Assembly: GCF_023703775.1 (NCBI RefSeq)
Contig: NZ_CP098517.1
Location: 1-64,000, forward strand
Direction of reading: 5' to 3'
DNA length: 64,000 nt
Source of the DNA: Haloplanus sp. GDY1
Lineage (GTDB): Archaea; Halobacteriota; Halobacteria; Halobacteriales; Haloferacaceae
Position 1 is the stretch's first letter, and each line of letters begins with the position of its first letter. Shown one piece after another: positions 18,391-26,569 of the stretch. The notes beneath the pieces are model-generated. The model was not told the origin of the DNA. It searched no databases and saw nothing but the letters and a program-made list of their open reading frames with translations. A program made the translations under genes and the position numbers.

Positions 18391-18525
18391 ATGGGGAAAG
18401 AAGTCCGGTTTACAGTAAGCGACGACCAGCACGCGCGCCTCAGCGAACTCAAGGACGAACGCGGTTACACTTGGAAGGGGCTGATGCTCGAGGGCACGAA
18501 GTGCTTGGAACGCGAGGACTCGTAG
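18391..18525 (+). CDS. 44-aa small basic protein divergent from tnpB
   Basis: ATG 18391 encodes MGKEVRFTVS..., 44 residues. It has a beta strand followed by two helices, the pattern of a ribbon-helix-helix DNA-binding protein. Its start lies 59 bp from the tnpB start and the two are divergent. Small genes of this kind are familiar beside haloarchaeal IS1341-type tnpB genes, so it is probably part of the element and may control tnpB expression. Confidence 0.6.
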   Translation: MGKEVRFTVSDDQHARLSELKDERGYTWKGLMLEGTKCLEREDS

Positions 18526-18595
18526 AGGGCCGACAATCAGTCAACTGGGGGAGTCATCTGCGCCATGAACGGCGCCGTCTCCCGCTGGAGGAACA

Positions 18596-19480
18596 ATGAC
18601 CTGGCGACAGGCGACCCGCGAGGAGCTTTACGACTACTACGCCGAGGAGTTCCCCCGCTATCTGGATGACCTGCCGGAATTCATCACGGCGACCGGCCCG
18701 AAACAGTACGCCGTCGCCTTCCGAGAGCCCCATCCGGTGCGCAAAGACGAGGTGCCGGACAAGGACTTCATCCGGCGGGATACGTGGCAAACAGATGCGT
18801 CGGGCGACCGAACAACGCCCGAGTTCGACGACTTCGAGGACGTCGTCGAGTTCATACGCCACCCAGCTCGCAACGACCCGCTGGGGCGGAGCGAGTTCGC
18901 GCTTGCTGATCCGGAGGTGCTGGAGAAACCGGACCCACGGCCCGACGCCGTCTACTACGCGCTGGATCACTGGGAACGACCGTGGGTCCTCCTCGTCGAC
19001 ATCGACGCCAAAGAGATCGCCCGAGACCGAGCGGACGAGATGGTGTCGGCGGCCGTCGATGATCAGGACGACGATGCGCTCCTCGACGCTGCGGGGATCC
19101 TCGACGCCGCTCCCGAGGGGTATCCGTACGCCTTCGAAGACATCGACCGCGCCATCGAATACGGGTTCGAGGTGCGCGACATCTTCGAGGACGATTTCGA
19201 CGCCGAGGAGACGATGGTGGTGTACAGCGGGCAGGGGGTCCATGTCTACCTGCTGGATACCGGCCCGGCGCACCGATACGACGAGCAGAGTCGCGAGGTG
19301 TTGAACGACCTCCTCCTCGAGACATACGACATCCCGATCGACCCCGTCGTGACGGCCGACCGCCGGCGTGTGGCCCGCCTGCCCTACTCGCTGCACGCCG
19401 ACGTCTGTAGCATCGTCCAACCCATCGAGAGCCCAGCGTTCGACGTTCGGTCGGCGACACCGGAGGTAATCGACGAATGA
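18596..19480 (+). CDS. PriS-like archaeo-eukaryotic primase subunit
   Basis: This 294-aa protein carries the AEP primase motifs: LLVDIDAKE (about residues 131-139, catalytic DxD), YSGQGVHVYLLD (about 210-221) and DPVVTADRRRVARLPYSLH (about 247-265). The last resembles the VTxDxxRLIRLPGSLH motif of archaeal PriS. The catalytic subunit makes primers on single-stranded DNA. The next gene overlaps by four bases and resembles PriL. Position after the coupling-protein gene suggests complementary-strand synthesis after conjugal transfer, or plasmid replication. It is distinct in length from typical chromosomal PriS proteins (about 330-390 aa). Confidence 0.82.
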   Translation: MTWRQATREELYDYYAEEFPRYLDDLPEFITATGPKQYAVAFREPHPVRKDEVPDKDFIRRDTWQTDASGDRTTPEFDDFEDVVEFIRHPARNDPLGRSEFALADPEVLEKPDPRPDAVYYALDHWERPWVLLVDIDAKEIARDRADEMVSAAVDDQDDDALLDAAGILDAAPEGYPYAFEDIDRAIEYGFEVRDIFEDDFDAEETMVVYSGQGVHVYLLDTGPAHRYDEQSREVLNDLLLETYDIPIDPVVTADRRRVARLPYSLHADVCSIVQPIESPAFDVRSATPEVIDE

Positions 19481-21003
19481 GTCCGAGTACACCTACCGAC
19501 GACGAGGACACGGCGTATCGAGTTGCGGCACTCCCGTTGGAGTACGGGGATACCCGCATCAACCAGCTGTTTACGCGTGGCTACAACCGATACGTCGTCG
19601 ACGGCGAGGACCAACCCGAGGACCTCGTGAACGACATCGAGCGGTTCGGGACGGCGGCGTTCAAAGAGCAGGTTCGTGCCGACGCCGCTGATGAGCCGTT
19701 CGTCGACGAACCGGGGACGCTCGCTGTGCTCGCGACGCTGAGTGCGATCTGTGTGAAAGAGCACCCGAAGTTCGAGCACGCGTCACCCCGGAACATCCAG
19801 GTGCTCTATGATCTCAGGGAGCTGTACGTCAACAATCTCGCTTCCCTCATCCGCGCCCACGGCGATGGGTCGCTCCAGCAGGACATCGCCGACGTGCTGT
19901 ACAGCAAGGAGCCCGGTGAGGATGGCCCACATCCTGGGCGGGTCTGTACTGGCATCACGGAGATGCCGGAGTTCGGGGATGGCCTGTACCTCGAAATCCC
20001 GATGGCTGCGGCGTCACGCAAATGCCTTCTTCGGGAGGACGAAGCGGCGACAGGGAGTGACGACGACGACGGAGAGATACTGACGCGAGTGAAGGACAAC
20101 AACCTGTACGTCCCGGTGGGTGATTTCGACAGCAAGTATCGCGACTATGCTGAGCGGGCATTCAAGAAGCTCCTGCGAGTTCAGGAGGACGGCCTTTCCG
20201 ACGACCAGCTGTCGTGGTTGACCACGAACGAGTCGGCGATTACGGAGCGAATCGACCGCTTCCTCGAGATCGGCCATCACGAGCGTATCTGGCGGAACTG
20301 GGACCGTGGGGAACGGACGATCCGCGTCCTCCGACGGGCCCTGAGTGACGCCCCCGACGACGTCGCGCAAACGGGCGAGTTCCACACGGCGAAAGAGCTC
20401 TACCGAGCGGTCGCGGCGTACGACGCTGAAGATGACTGGGAATTCTCCGTGACGGATTGGATTTCGAGTCCAAGCAGTCTCGCGAAGACACTGGCCGACC
20501 ACGAGTCCCACTCGGCCGTCACGATCGACCGCGACGGGCGCGTCAATACGTACCGAATCGGGCGAGCCGGAACCGGCGCCGAACAGATCGAGGTGCGAGA
20601 GATCGAGGACCTCTTCGAACTTCCCTGTATGGCGAATATGGAGGAGCGACTGCACGAGAAGAAGCCGGTTCGGAAGGATCTCTACAACTTCGCGCGGATG
20701 GTGATGTGGCTCCCGCAGTACCAAGACAGCAGCCTCGACGAGATAGTCGCGGACCTCAAGGATGTTTTCTCCCGGTGGCCATGGTACGACGAGCAGGAGA
20801 CCGAATACCAGGTCCGCTACGAGTTCTCGAACACAATCGACGGCGACACGCCGTTGCCGATGAACTGCGATAACGACGATCTGCAGCGCTACTGCATCGG
20901 CCAAGACCAGTGTCCTTACTCGATCTGGGGTAGTCTCCCCTTCCCGGATGAGATGTACGAGCAGGTCGAGGAGGAATCAGCTGGGCCCGCTGAGCAATTC
21001 TGA
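19477..21003 (+). CDS. PriL-like primase large subunit
   Basis: The 508-aa product starts inside the PriS-like stop codon. The C-terminal third has LPCM (Cys about 384) and then NCDNDDLQRYCIGQDQC (Cys about 464, 472, 478). The TEYQVRYEFSN segment lies just before these. This four-cysteine layout with the YQ-RY strand matches the iron-sulphur domain of archaeal PriL. The N-terminal part is helical and has no other motif. PriL binds the iron-sulphur cluster and controls primer start and length. Assignment rests on the cysteine pattern and the PriS neighbour. A transfer-specific primase is inferred. Confidence 0.68.
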   Translation: MSPSTPTDDEDTAYRVAALPLEYGDTRINQLFTRGYNRYVVDGEDQPEDLVNDIERFGTAAFKEQVRADAADEPFVDEPGTLAVLATLSAICVKEHPKFEHASPRNIQVLYDLRELYVNNLASLIRAHGDGSLQQDIADVLYSKEPGEDGPHPGRVCTGITEMPEFGDGLYLEIPMAAASRKCLLREDEAATGSDDDDGEILTRVKDNNLYVPVGDFDSKYRDYAERAFKKLLRVQEDGLSDDQLSWLTTNESAITERIDRFLEIGHHERIWRNWDRGERTIRVLRRALSDAPDDVAQTGEFHTAKELYRAVAAYDAEDDWEFSVTDWISSPSSLAKTLADHESHSAVTIDRDGRVNTYRIGRAGTGAEQIEVREIEDLFELPCMANMEERLHEKKPVRKDLYNFARMVMWLPQYQDSSLDEIVADLKDVFSRWPWYDEQETEYQVRYEFSNTIDGDTPLPMNCDNDDLQRYCIGQDQCPYSIWGSLPFPDEMYEQVEEESAGPAEQF

Positions 21004-21282
21004 ATCATAGACAACCCCGAATCTGTGGAATCCTTAGAAAGTGATTGGTTTGGCGACTCTGCTGATAAGAGAGAGCGGATCGACCGTCGCGTTGAATCGC
21101 TAGGTACAGAGGATATATTCAGCAGGCGGTCGCCGTTCGTTTCACGTGACCGAGGTGGAACGGTGGTTCGGTAGGTGTGCAGACTCGATGAGTAGGCCAG
21201 CGTGTTCGTTATCGAACTGCCGTTACAGAGTCGACGGTGGACACCATATGATATATGAATCGGTGAGCGGAAAGTAAAACCA

Positions 21283-22191
21283 GTGAGGACCGAGTATCAG
21301 AACCTCCTCCTGTTCGGCATATACAGCGTCTGTGGTGCGCTCGTCTTCGTCGGCGCGAAGCTGGGCATGCCGGACGTGCCGCCATTACTGTTCGCGGCAC
21401 TCCGCCTCGATATCGCCGGCGTGGCGTTACTCGCCGTCGCCGGCTGGCGTTCGACGTACTGGCTCCCCCGCACGCGCCGCGATGTGCTCGGCGTGGGGGT
21501 CGTCGGCGTGTTCACGCTCGGTGTCATGAACGCCGTCTTGTTCGCCGGCCAGCAGTACGTCACCAGCGCCGTCGGTGCGATCGCCTACAGTTTCATGCCA
21601 GTCCTGACGACGGGATTCGCCGTCCTCCTGTTGCCGACAGCCTCGCTCGACATCGTCGACGCATTCGGCATCCTTCTTGGATTCCTTGGAGTCGGTATCG
21701 TCGCCCAGCCGTCGGCAGCAGCCATTCATGCAGACCGTCTCATCGGATTCGGACTGATGATCGGGAGCGTTGCGATATTCGCACTCGGCACCGTGCTGAC
21801 CCAACGGGTGCAGCCAGCGCTTCCCCGACTCGCGCTCACCGCGTGGGGTGTGCTCCTTGCTGCGGTCGTAAACCACGGTATCGCCGTCGTCTTCGGCTAT
21901 TCGCTGACCGCGATTACGTGGACGTCCACCGCCATTACTGGCGTTGTCGTTGAGAGCCTCCTCGCGACAGCCGTCTTGTACGCCGTCCATTTCGAACTCA
22001 TCGACAGAATCGGGCCTGCTCGGACGAGTCTCAATTTCTATCTGCAACCAATCGTCGCAGCACCGATCGGATTGGTCCTGTTCGACAACCGATTGGCGAC
22101 CGTGAGTCTGGTTGGCTTCCTCATCATCTTCGTCGGGTTCGTACTCATCGAAAGAGAAGTGATACTCAATACCTGCTACTCCGCTACGTAA
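21283..22191 (+). CDS. EamA/DMT-family membrane transporter
   Basis: A GTG start at 21283 gives 302 aa with ten hydrophobic segments arranged as two repeats, the EamA (drug/metabolite transporter) pattern. LLFAALRLDIAG in the first repeat is typical of the family's PxxxxxxR segment. These proteins export amino acids or other small solutes; the substrate cannot be read from sequence. It stands alone: the 279 bp upstream (21004-21282) contain no gene, and the downstream region is long and gene-free. Confidence 0.85.
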   Translation: MRTEYQNLLLFGIYSVCGALVFVGAKLGMPDVPPLLFAALRLDIAGVALLAVAGWRSTYWLPRTRRDVLGVGVVGVFTLGVMNAVLFAGQQYVTSAVGAIAYSFMPVLTTGFAVLLLPTASLDIVDAFGILLGFLGVGIVAQPSAAAIHADRLIGFGLMIGSVAIFALGTVLTQRVQPALPRLALTAWGVLLAAVVNHGIAVVFGYSLTAITWTSTAITGVVVESLLATAVLYAVHFELIDRIGPARTSLNFYLQPIVAAPIGLVLFDNRLATVSLVGFLIIFVGFVLIEREVILNTCYSAT

Positions 22192-22826
22192 CAACAAACT
22201 CGACCCGGATTCCATGACCGGTACGCACACCTAATTAACGGTCAATTCTCTATCGAAGGTGCGAAACAAACATCGGCAGCATTCTGCATTTATCCCCTAT
22301 ATTCAGCAAACCGGTTGTATGAGTTGGGAGGATTTCAGCAGACCCACTCTCCTCAGAATATCGAGAATTATACTGCGGACTAGAATTAGGTTCTTCTGAA
22401 CCCCCGTCGAGCAATTTTCAGCGGCTAACACGGCCGGAATCGAGGGAATAGGGAGTATTCCACGATTCGAGGTACCGAGCCGAAGAACCTCGAGAGATAT
22501 ACAACAGGTGAAGCAGGGGTTTCCGGGTATCCAGATACGTCCAAAATCGCCTTCGTTACCCCGCCGTCGAGCAATTTTTGAGGTTAAAGTATCATCTCGG
22601 AACTCGTCGAGGTACTTTCTACATCCTCAAATCGGCCCGACGAGGTTCTCCTGCGATTTGAGGGCGTTATTTCGCCTTGCATATCGCGGTTTTGGTCCAA
22701 AGAAAGAGGCGATATGCAGTGTGCGAAGGCCGCCGGCTCTCTCAGGCCGAGGGGCCATCACAGGGGTAGCGGAACTACGGAAGTATAAGATTTAGCGCAT
22801 AGGTTGACAGGGTGTGTGTCAGTGGT
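22192..22826. other. Gene-free region with three dyads and a short direct repeat
   Basis: No convincing gene is seen. Three inverted repeats occur: TCGAGGT/ACCTCGA (22467-22493), CCTCAAATCG/CGATTTGAGG (22625-22663) and GCATATCGC/GCGATATGC (22679-22717). A 15-base direct repeat, CGTCGAGCAATTTT with its preceding C-run, is present near 22400 and 22560. The clustering of dyads in an AT-richer gap is compatible with a replication or regulatory region, or with decayed mobile DNA. Confidence 0.4.
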
Positions 22827-22857
22827 GTCTGTCGCCCCCGCGAGGGGGTGGCGGGGC
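22827..22857 (+). promoter_or_regulatory. Leader hairpin element a
   Basis: GTCTGT box (22827-22832) followed by a C-rich arm GCCCCCGC, a GAGGGGGTG loop and a GCGGGGC arm. It lies 23 bp upstream of the gene at 22881. It is one of fifteen leaders of the same design in this window. Confidence 0.65.
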
Positions 22858-22880
22858 GCATCACGTGCCCCCGATAGACG

Positions 22881-23321
22881 ATGGCTTCGGAACAACGCAG
22901 CAAGACACGAGCAGCGCATCAGGCAGGAACTACCCCCGACGGTCAAGCACCGTGGGAAGACATCGAGGTAACGGTTCCGACCGACCGGGATCACGCGTCC
23001 GTCGTAGCGCTCGTGGAGTGTTCTCTCGTCGAACTCACGCACGAGGCCGTGGGCGCCGTCTTCATCTCCCGGCAGGTCGGGCGGTCGACGCGGACGCAGT
23101 ACGTCGCCGCCGACGACGTCGGCGAGCAGTTCCAGAAGCGGCACTTCGACGACCGGCTGGGCTGGCACGAGACCACCGTTCCTCGACGAACCGTTCGCGA
23201 CGAGCTCATTACTCAGCTCACGCGGTCGGCATCAACGACGGCGGAGCGGTCAGGTAAAGAAGCAGCCAGCGAGCCAGATACCTTCGTCGTGAAGCCAGTT
23301 CGAGAGCTCCGAACGCCGTAG
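22881..23321 (+). CDS. Small haloarchaeal protein of unknown function
   Basis: This 146-aa acidic protein begins after leader hairpin a. Residues 25-100 look like an alpha/beta domain (VTVPTDRDHASVVALV, GAVFISRQVGRSTRTQY, VGEQFQKRHFDDRLGWHE); the tail is polar. No catalytic motif is seen. It is followed after 9 bp by the TTAACCAACA inverted repeat. Because of its leader it probably belongs to the same regulated gene set as the other small accessory genes. Confidence 0.6.
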   Translation: MASEQRSKTRAAHQAGTTPDGQAPWEDIEVTVPTDRDHASVVALVECSLVELTHEAVGAVFISRQVGRSTRTQYVAADDVGEQFQKRHFDDRLGWHETTVPRRTVRDELITQLTRSASTTAERSGKEAASEPDTFVVKPVRELRTP

Positions 23322-23330
23322 CGGCTAGAC

Positions 23331-23372
23331 TTAACCAACATTCCGAACCGATACCGACACTGTGTTGGTTAA
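23331..23372. repeat. Inverted repeat TTAACCAACA/TGTTGGTTAA, copy 2
   Basis: Perfect 10-bp arms at 23331-23340 and 23363-23372 with a 22-bp spacer, starting 9 bp after the stop of the preceding gene. The arms are identical to the core of the copy at 5323; the spacer sequence is unrelated. Confidence 0.75.
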
Positions 23373-23483
23373 CTCTGGGGCTGGATCCACCCCCTCGCCC
23401 CCACCCACCGCCCTGTACCTCGAGTGAGTGTATCCTGGCGGACGGGCGATCCGAGGAGGTGCAGAATCTGTACGCCATGAACT

Positions 23484-23514
23484 GTTTGTCGGCGCCAGGA
23501 GGCGTGCAGCGCGC
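23484..23514 (+). promoter_or_regulatory. Leader hairpin element b (degenerate)
   Basis: GTTTGT box (23484-23489), then GCGCC-AGGA-GGCGT, which can pair with one G-U, and a further GCGC arm. It lies 25 bp upstream of ATG 23540. The loop GGAGGCGTG departs from the GAxGGGTG consensus, so this is the weakest member of the family except element f. Confidence 0.45.
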
Positions 23515-23539
23515 AACAGCGTGCGCGCCGTCACTCACC

Positions 23540-23830
23540 ATGCCTGGTCCCGATCCGCACGACGATACGAGTAGCGACTACGAACAGTTCGAGAAGGAAC
23601 AGCTCGCTCAGGACCGCGACGCCGCCCGCGTCGACACGGCGGACGTCAACAACACGACGGCCCGGAGCCTCGTTGACGACCTCATCGACGCGGACGTCGT
23701 CACACCCGTTCCCGAGGACCAAGTTCTGGTTCACGAGCCGAGCGGCAACGCGTTCGACTCGACGGCACAGCTGGCCGTCTTCCACCGCGGCTGGACGGCC
23801 GGCCGCGACGCCGACGGGGAGGACGAGTGA
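23540..23830 (+). CDS. Small acidic hypothetical protein
   Basis: ATG 23540 gives a 96-aa acidic protein; the longer upstream frame runs through the leader hairpin and is unlikely to be translated. A helical N-terminus (YEQFEKEQLAQDRDAARVD) precedes a segment with VPEDQVLVHEPSGNAFDS and a final AVFHRGWTAGRD. No known domain is recognised. Its stop overlaps the start of the zinc-ribbon gene by one base, so the two form an operon. Confidence 0.6.
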   Translation: MPGPDPHDDTSSDYEQFEKEQLAQDRDAARVDTADVNNTTARSLVDDLIDADVVTPVPEDQVLVHEPSGNAFDSTAQLAVFHRGWTAGRDADGEDE

Positions 23831-24165
23831 TGCAGCAGACCCTCGTCGGCTGTGCGTTCTGCGATGCCCCGCCCGGCACCAAGGTGGGCGAGGCGCATAC
23901 CTGGGGCGAAGACGACCGGGTCACGCACCCCATCTGCGTCGACTGCGCGATCCAGACGGAACCGGATCCCGACGAGCGCGATCACGTTGCCTGTGACGGC
24001 TGTGGGCTGGTCGTGGACACGCTCGCAGCACTGACCCGGTTCCGGGTCGAACTGGGGCATCTGGAAGGCCCGTTGCAGCTGTGCGCTCGCTGCAGTCCGG
24101 GTGGTCTCGCGACGTACTGGACGCGCGATCTCGAGGAGCATCTCGTCGCGACGCCGGCGGAGTGA
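23830..24165 (+). CDS. Multi-CxxC zinc-binding protein
   Basis: This 111-aa protein has four CxxC pairs (CAFC, CVDC, CDGC, CARC), enough for two zinc ribbons. The spacing suggests two stacked treble-clef or ribbon units across the whole chain. No nuclease or helicase motif accompanies them. It is translated from an ATG overlapping the preceding stop. Small multi-zinc proteins of this type are common in haloarchaeal mobile regions; a nucleic-acid or protein adaptor role is inferred. Confidence 0.65.
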   Translation: MQQTLVGCAFCDAPPGTKVGEAHTWGEDDRVTHPICVDCAIQTEPDPDERDHVACDGCGLVVDTLAALTRFRVELGHLEGPLQLCARCSPGGLATYWTRDLEEHLVATPAE

Positions 24166-24214
24166 CCCCAACACTCTTTACTGATTCGCTGTAAACTGTA
24201 ATCAAGACCGAATC

Positions 24215-24814
24215 GTGTCACGCACCTCAAACCGCGCCGACGGCGACATCGTCCAGGACTTCCTCTCGGTCGCGGATCTCCTCGAGGAGCCACAGCTCGC
24301 CCAGCTGTACGCCTACCTCGCCCGGGAGAGGGAAGCGACCGTCCAGAACGTAATGGACGACCTCGAACTCGCCCAGGGGACAGCCTACAGCTACGTCAAC
24401 CGGCTCGTCGACGCCGGCGTCGTCGACGTCACCGACGACGAACAGCCCCGGCGATACGCCGCCCGAGAGATCGACCTGACCGTGACCACGGCTGCTGGCG
24501 ACCGCGAGTACACGATCACGCCGGCGCTCATCGACGCCGTCGGCCGCCGTGAGACGGACGCCGATATCGACACGTACATCGACCGGCACGGCGTCGCCGG
24601 CCTCGCGACCGCGCTCACCTACGCGGTCGCTCGCGAGCGCGGCGAGGTGACCCACCGGCTGATGGCGGAGGACCTCGACATCTCCCCGCTGGCCGCGGAG
24701 ATGATCCTCCAAGCGCTCCGGCCTGTCGTCCACGAGCACTACGACATCGAGGTGACAGGGGCAGGACTCGACGAGTTGGACATCGACGGCGGCGACGGCG
24801 CTGACGACGCGTGA
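24215..24814 (+). CDS. wHTH regulator, probable antitoxin of the PIN gene
   Basis: A GTG start at 24215 gives 199 aa. Residues 25-75 form a winged helix (TVQNVMDDLELAQGTAYSYV) followed by a TDDEQPRRYAAREI wing. The C-terminal half is a separate helical and beta domain. It overlaps the PIN-domain gene by four bases. An upstream TTTAC/GTAAA dyad (about 24178-24196) could be an autoregulatory site. The HTH-PIN order and coupling are typical of toxin-antitoxin loci, but this HTH type is not a standard VapB. Confidence 0.72.
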   Translation: MSRTSNRADGDIVQDFLSVADLLEEPQLAQLYAYLAREREATVQNVMDDLELAQGTAYSYVNRLVDAGVVDVTDDEQPRRYAAREIDLTVTTAAGDREYTITPALIDAVGRRETDADIDTYIDRHGVAGLATALTYAVARERGEVTHRLMAEDLDISPLAAEMILQALRPVVHEHYDIEVTGAGLDELDIDGGDGADDA

Positions 24815-25320
24815 GCCGGCTCCACATCGCCGACACCGGCCTGTTCGTCGCGATGGGACAGCCGTCGAACAGCCGGTACCAGGCCGTTCGGCGGTTCACT
24901 CGCCGGAACGACATCATCTTCGTCCTTCCCGAACGGGTGTACGAGGAGCTAACCACCGACGACCCCGATGTCGAGAAAGTGCCGATTGACACCGCGATCG
25001 ACGAGGGCTGGGCGACAGTCGCGCCGTCGCTCGAGTTTTCAGAGCCCATCGTCTCACGGGCGATGGACGGCGTCCAGCGGTACATCGCGAACGCCGACGA
25101 CCGGCCCGCGGACGAGGTCGAGCGTGCCGACGCCGCCCTCGCTGCGCTAGCTGCTCAGGAGCTCAGTGCCGGGACGGCAACCGAGGTCTACATCTACACG
25201 ACCGATATTGCGGCTGGGGAGGGGGCTGAAACCGTACTCGGGAGTGAGGGGTACGGGGATTCAGTGACGTTCGTGAACGGATTCCGGTTCATCGAGGATC
25301 TGGTCGCCGGAGACGGCTGA
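24811..25320 (+). CDS. PIN-domain ribonuclease, probable toxin
   Basis: This 169-aa protein shows PIN-domain acidic residues: IADTGLF (Asp about 7), ERVYEEL (Glu about 43), VERADAALAALA (Asp about 109) and TTDIAA (Asp about 130). PIN toxins cut RNA with a Mg2+-dependent site formed by these residues. It is a little longer than typical VapC (about 130 aa). The GTG start overlaps the regulator's stop, giving coupled synthesis. The RNA target is unknown. Confidence 0.78.
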   Translation: MSRLHIADTGLFVAMGQPSNSRYQAVRRFTRRNDIIFVLPERVYEELTTDDPDVEKVPIDTAIDEGWATVAPSLEFSEPIVSRAMDGVQRYIANADDRPADEVERADAALAALAAQELSAGTATEVYIYTTDIAAGEGAETVLGSEGYGDSVTFVNGFRFIEDLVAGDG

Positions 25321-25322
25321 CG

Positions 25323-25583
25323 CTACTCGGGGTCGAGATCACGAGCGTCGAGCTCACCGGCGAGATACGCTTTTCCTTGGCGAGTGATGTCGTAAACGCC
25401 GTTGCCCAAGTGGACGACGAGGCCATATTCGACCAGCGTCTTGCAGCGGGCGTTGATGTGTTGCCGGGAAAAGCGCACGCGATCGCTGTCCGCCATTTCC
25501 TTCGGGGTGTCGGGGCCGTCCTCAGAGAGATGCTCCAGAATGCGGTCATCAGCGCGAGACATCCAGTCGGCGTCAAAGCGCAT
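25323..25583 (-). CDS. phiH1-repressor-like wHTH protein
   Basis: The 86-aa protein begins MRFDADWMSRADDRILE and continues with a recognition helix (FSRQHINARCKTLVEYGL) and a wing (VVHLGNGVYDITRQGKAYL). This is the signature of haloarchaeal phiH1-repressor-like proteins, about 85-100 aa. It is divergent from the HalOD1 gene and convergent with the PIN gene 2 bp away. The dyad at 25624-25660 lies in its promoter region and is a candidate operator. Family members control phage or plasmid genes. Confidence 0.8.
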   Translation of the reverse strand: MRFDADWMSRADDRILEHLSEDGPDTPKEMADSDRVRFSRQHINARCKTLVEYGLVVHLGNGVYDITRQGKAYLAGELDARDLDPE

Positions 25584-25623
25584 AATCGCTTCTGGTTGCG
25601 CCGACGCTATCCCAAACGCGCTA

Positions 25624-25660
25624 AGTCAAGTAGCAAAGCGTATCGCTTCTGTGGTTGACT
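25624..25660. promoter_or_regulatory. Composite dyad between divergent genes
   Basis: Outer arms AGTCAA (25624-25629) and TTGACT (25655-25660) enclose an inner dyad AAGCG-TAT-CGCTT (25636-25648), all on one centre at 25642. It lies between the phiH1-like repressor gene and the HalOD1 gene. It is a plausible operator for the repressor. Confidence 0.5.
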
Positions 25661-25704
25661 CCAAACGTTTTAAGCGCCAGCCACGTTAAGCGTCGAGCAT
25701 ACAG

Positions 25705-25965
25705 ATGCATTCCCCGTCCATCGGCAGTTCGGATGGATCGAGTGACCTCCTCGTCGAGATCATCGAGACACTGGAAGCGTGTGGGCTCGAGGACGACACC
25801 TATCAGCTCCACGATTACGTGGACCCGGGTGCGCTCGAACAGCTGATTGCCTCCGCCGATGAGGAGATCGTCGTTCAGTTCACTGTCGAGGGGATTCCCC
25901 TTTCTGTCTCACCGGACGGTGTGGACGTCATCGTCGAGGACGAGTCCGACTCGGTCGACGAATAA
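25705..25965 (+). CDS. HalOD1-domain protein
   Basis: This 86-aa protein matches the haloarchaeal output domain HalOD1: LLVEIIETLEACGL, YQLHDYVDPGALEQLI and IVVQFTVEGIPLSVSPDGVDVIV follow in the order known for that family. HalOD1 is found alone or at the end of signalling proteins and is thought to transmit an output; its biochemistry is unknown. It is divergent from the repressor gene and shares the intergenic dyad. A GTTTTAAG box lies about 35 bp upstream of the start. Confidence 0.78.
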   Translation: MHSPSIGSSDGSSDLLVEIIETLEACGLEDDTYQLHDYVDPGALEQLIASADEEIVVQFTVEGIPLSVSPDGVDVIVEDESDSVDE

Positions 25966-26569
25966 CGACCGCAGCAGTTGAGATAGCGATTACTCTCGAA
26001 AGCCCTCGGCCGCTCGACGTCCCGCGACCACCGCTGCGCGCCTCGTCCCTGCGGTGCTTGCGTCGTCGGGGCACGTCGAGCGCCCGGCCCCTTTCAGTCC
26101 CACCCGGAGTCTATTGCTGGGCTAGTGGTTCCCATCGGTTGGCTGGTGTGTCCGTACCGGCCCGCCCCGCTCGCCGCTGCCGCCCTCCGCGTCGCTCGCG
26201 ACCGACCATTCCGGGCGGTCTGCCTGCAGTAGCGGGCGGACTGCCGGGCTAAAGTGCATGTGCCCTCGGCGCCAGCGCTTCACCCGTTCGGGTCCTCCGG
26301 ACCTCGGCACAGCCGACCGCGACGGACGTGGTTGCGTCGCGGCGAACGGGGAATGCGCTGGCCGCTCGCTCCGGGCGGGTCGGCGCGCGGTGCTGATTGG
26401 GGCCACCTCATGCAGGCGCGCTCTCGCTCGCGCCCGGTAGGGCGCTCGCGAAGGCGCGAGCGAGAGCGCGCAGATGGTTCTGTCGGTCGTTGTCGTCGGA
26501 AAACCGCGATGTAGTAGCATCGCGGTGTCGGCGCGTGAGCGCCTTCAGTGGTACCTTGGTGTGATACCA
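25966..26569. other. GC-rich gene-free region with two strong hairpins
   Basis: No convincing coding frame is seen. A perfect 19-bp inverted repeat occupies 26416-26434 and 26453-26471 (arm GCGCGCTCTCGCTCGCGCC, 18-bp spacer). A second, ACCGCGATG/CATCGCGGT with a 6-base loop, lies at 26503-26526, about 45 bp upstream of the RPA-like gene. The region is unusually GC-rich and rich in short palindromes. It could be a structured RNA, a terminator for the upstream gene or a replication/transfer origin. Confidence 0.45.

Larger units (their letters stand above)
17040..18530. mobile_element. IS1341-type element (tnpB only) with divergent 44-aa gene
   Basis: A tnpB gene without tnpA, plus a divergent 44-aa ORF, lies between the coupling-protein stop and the primase start. 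This interrupts an otherwise tightly packed operon. The edges are approximate because IS200/IS605-type elements lack terminal inverted repeats and target duplications. The left edge is within a few bases of the 17034 stop codon. Confidence 0.55.

Noticed and set aside
17031-18599. Long plus-strand frame opposite tnpB
   Set aside because: It is the antisense shadow of the TnpB gene, which has all its catalytic motifs.
22508-22795. A 95-aa frame in the dyad-rich gap
   Set aside because: Basic, low-complexity product with no family resemblance, running through two inverted repeats.
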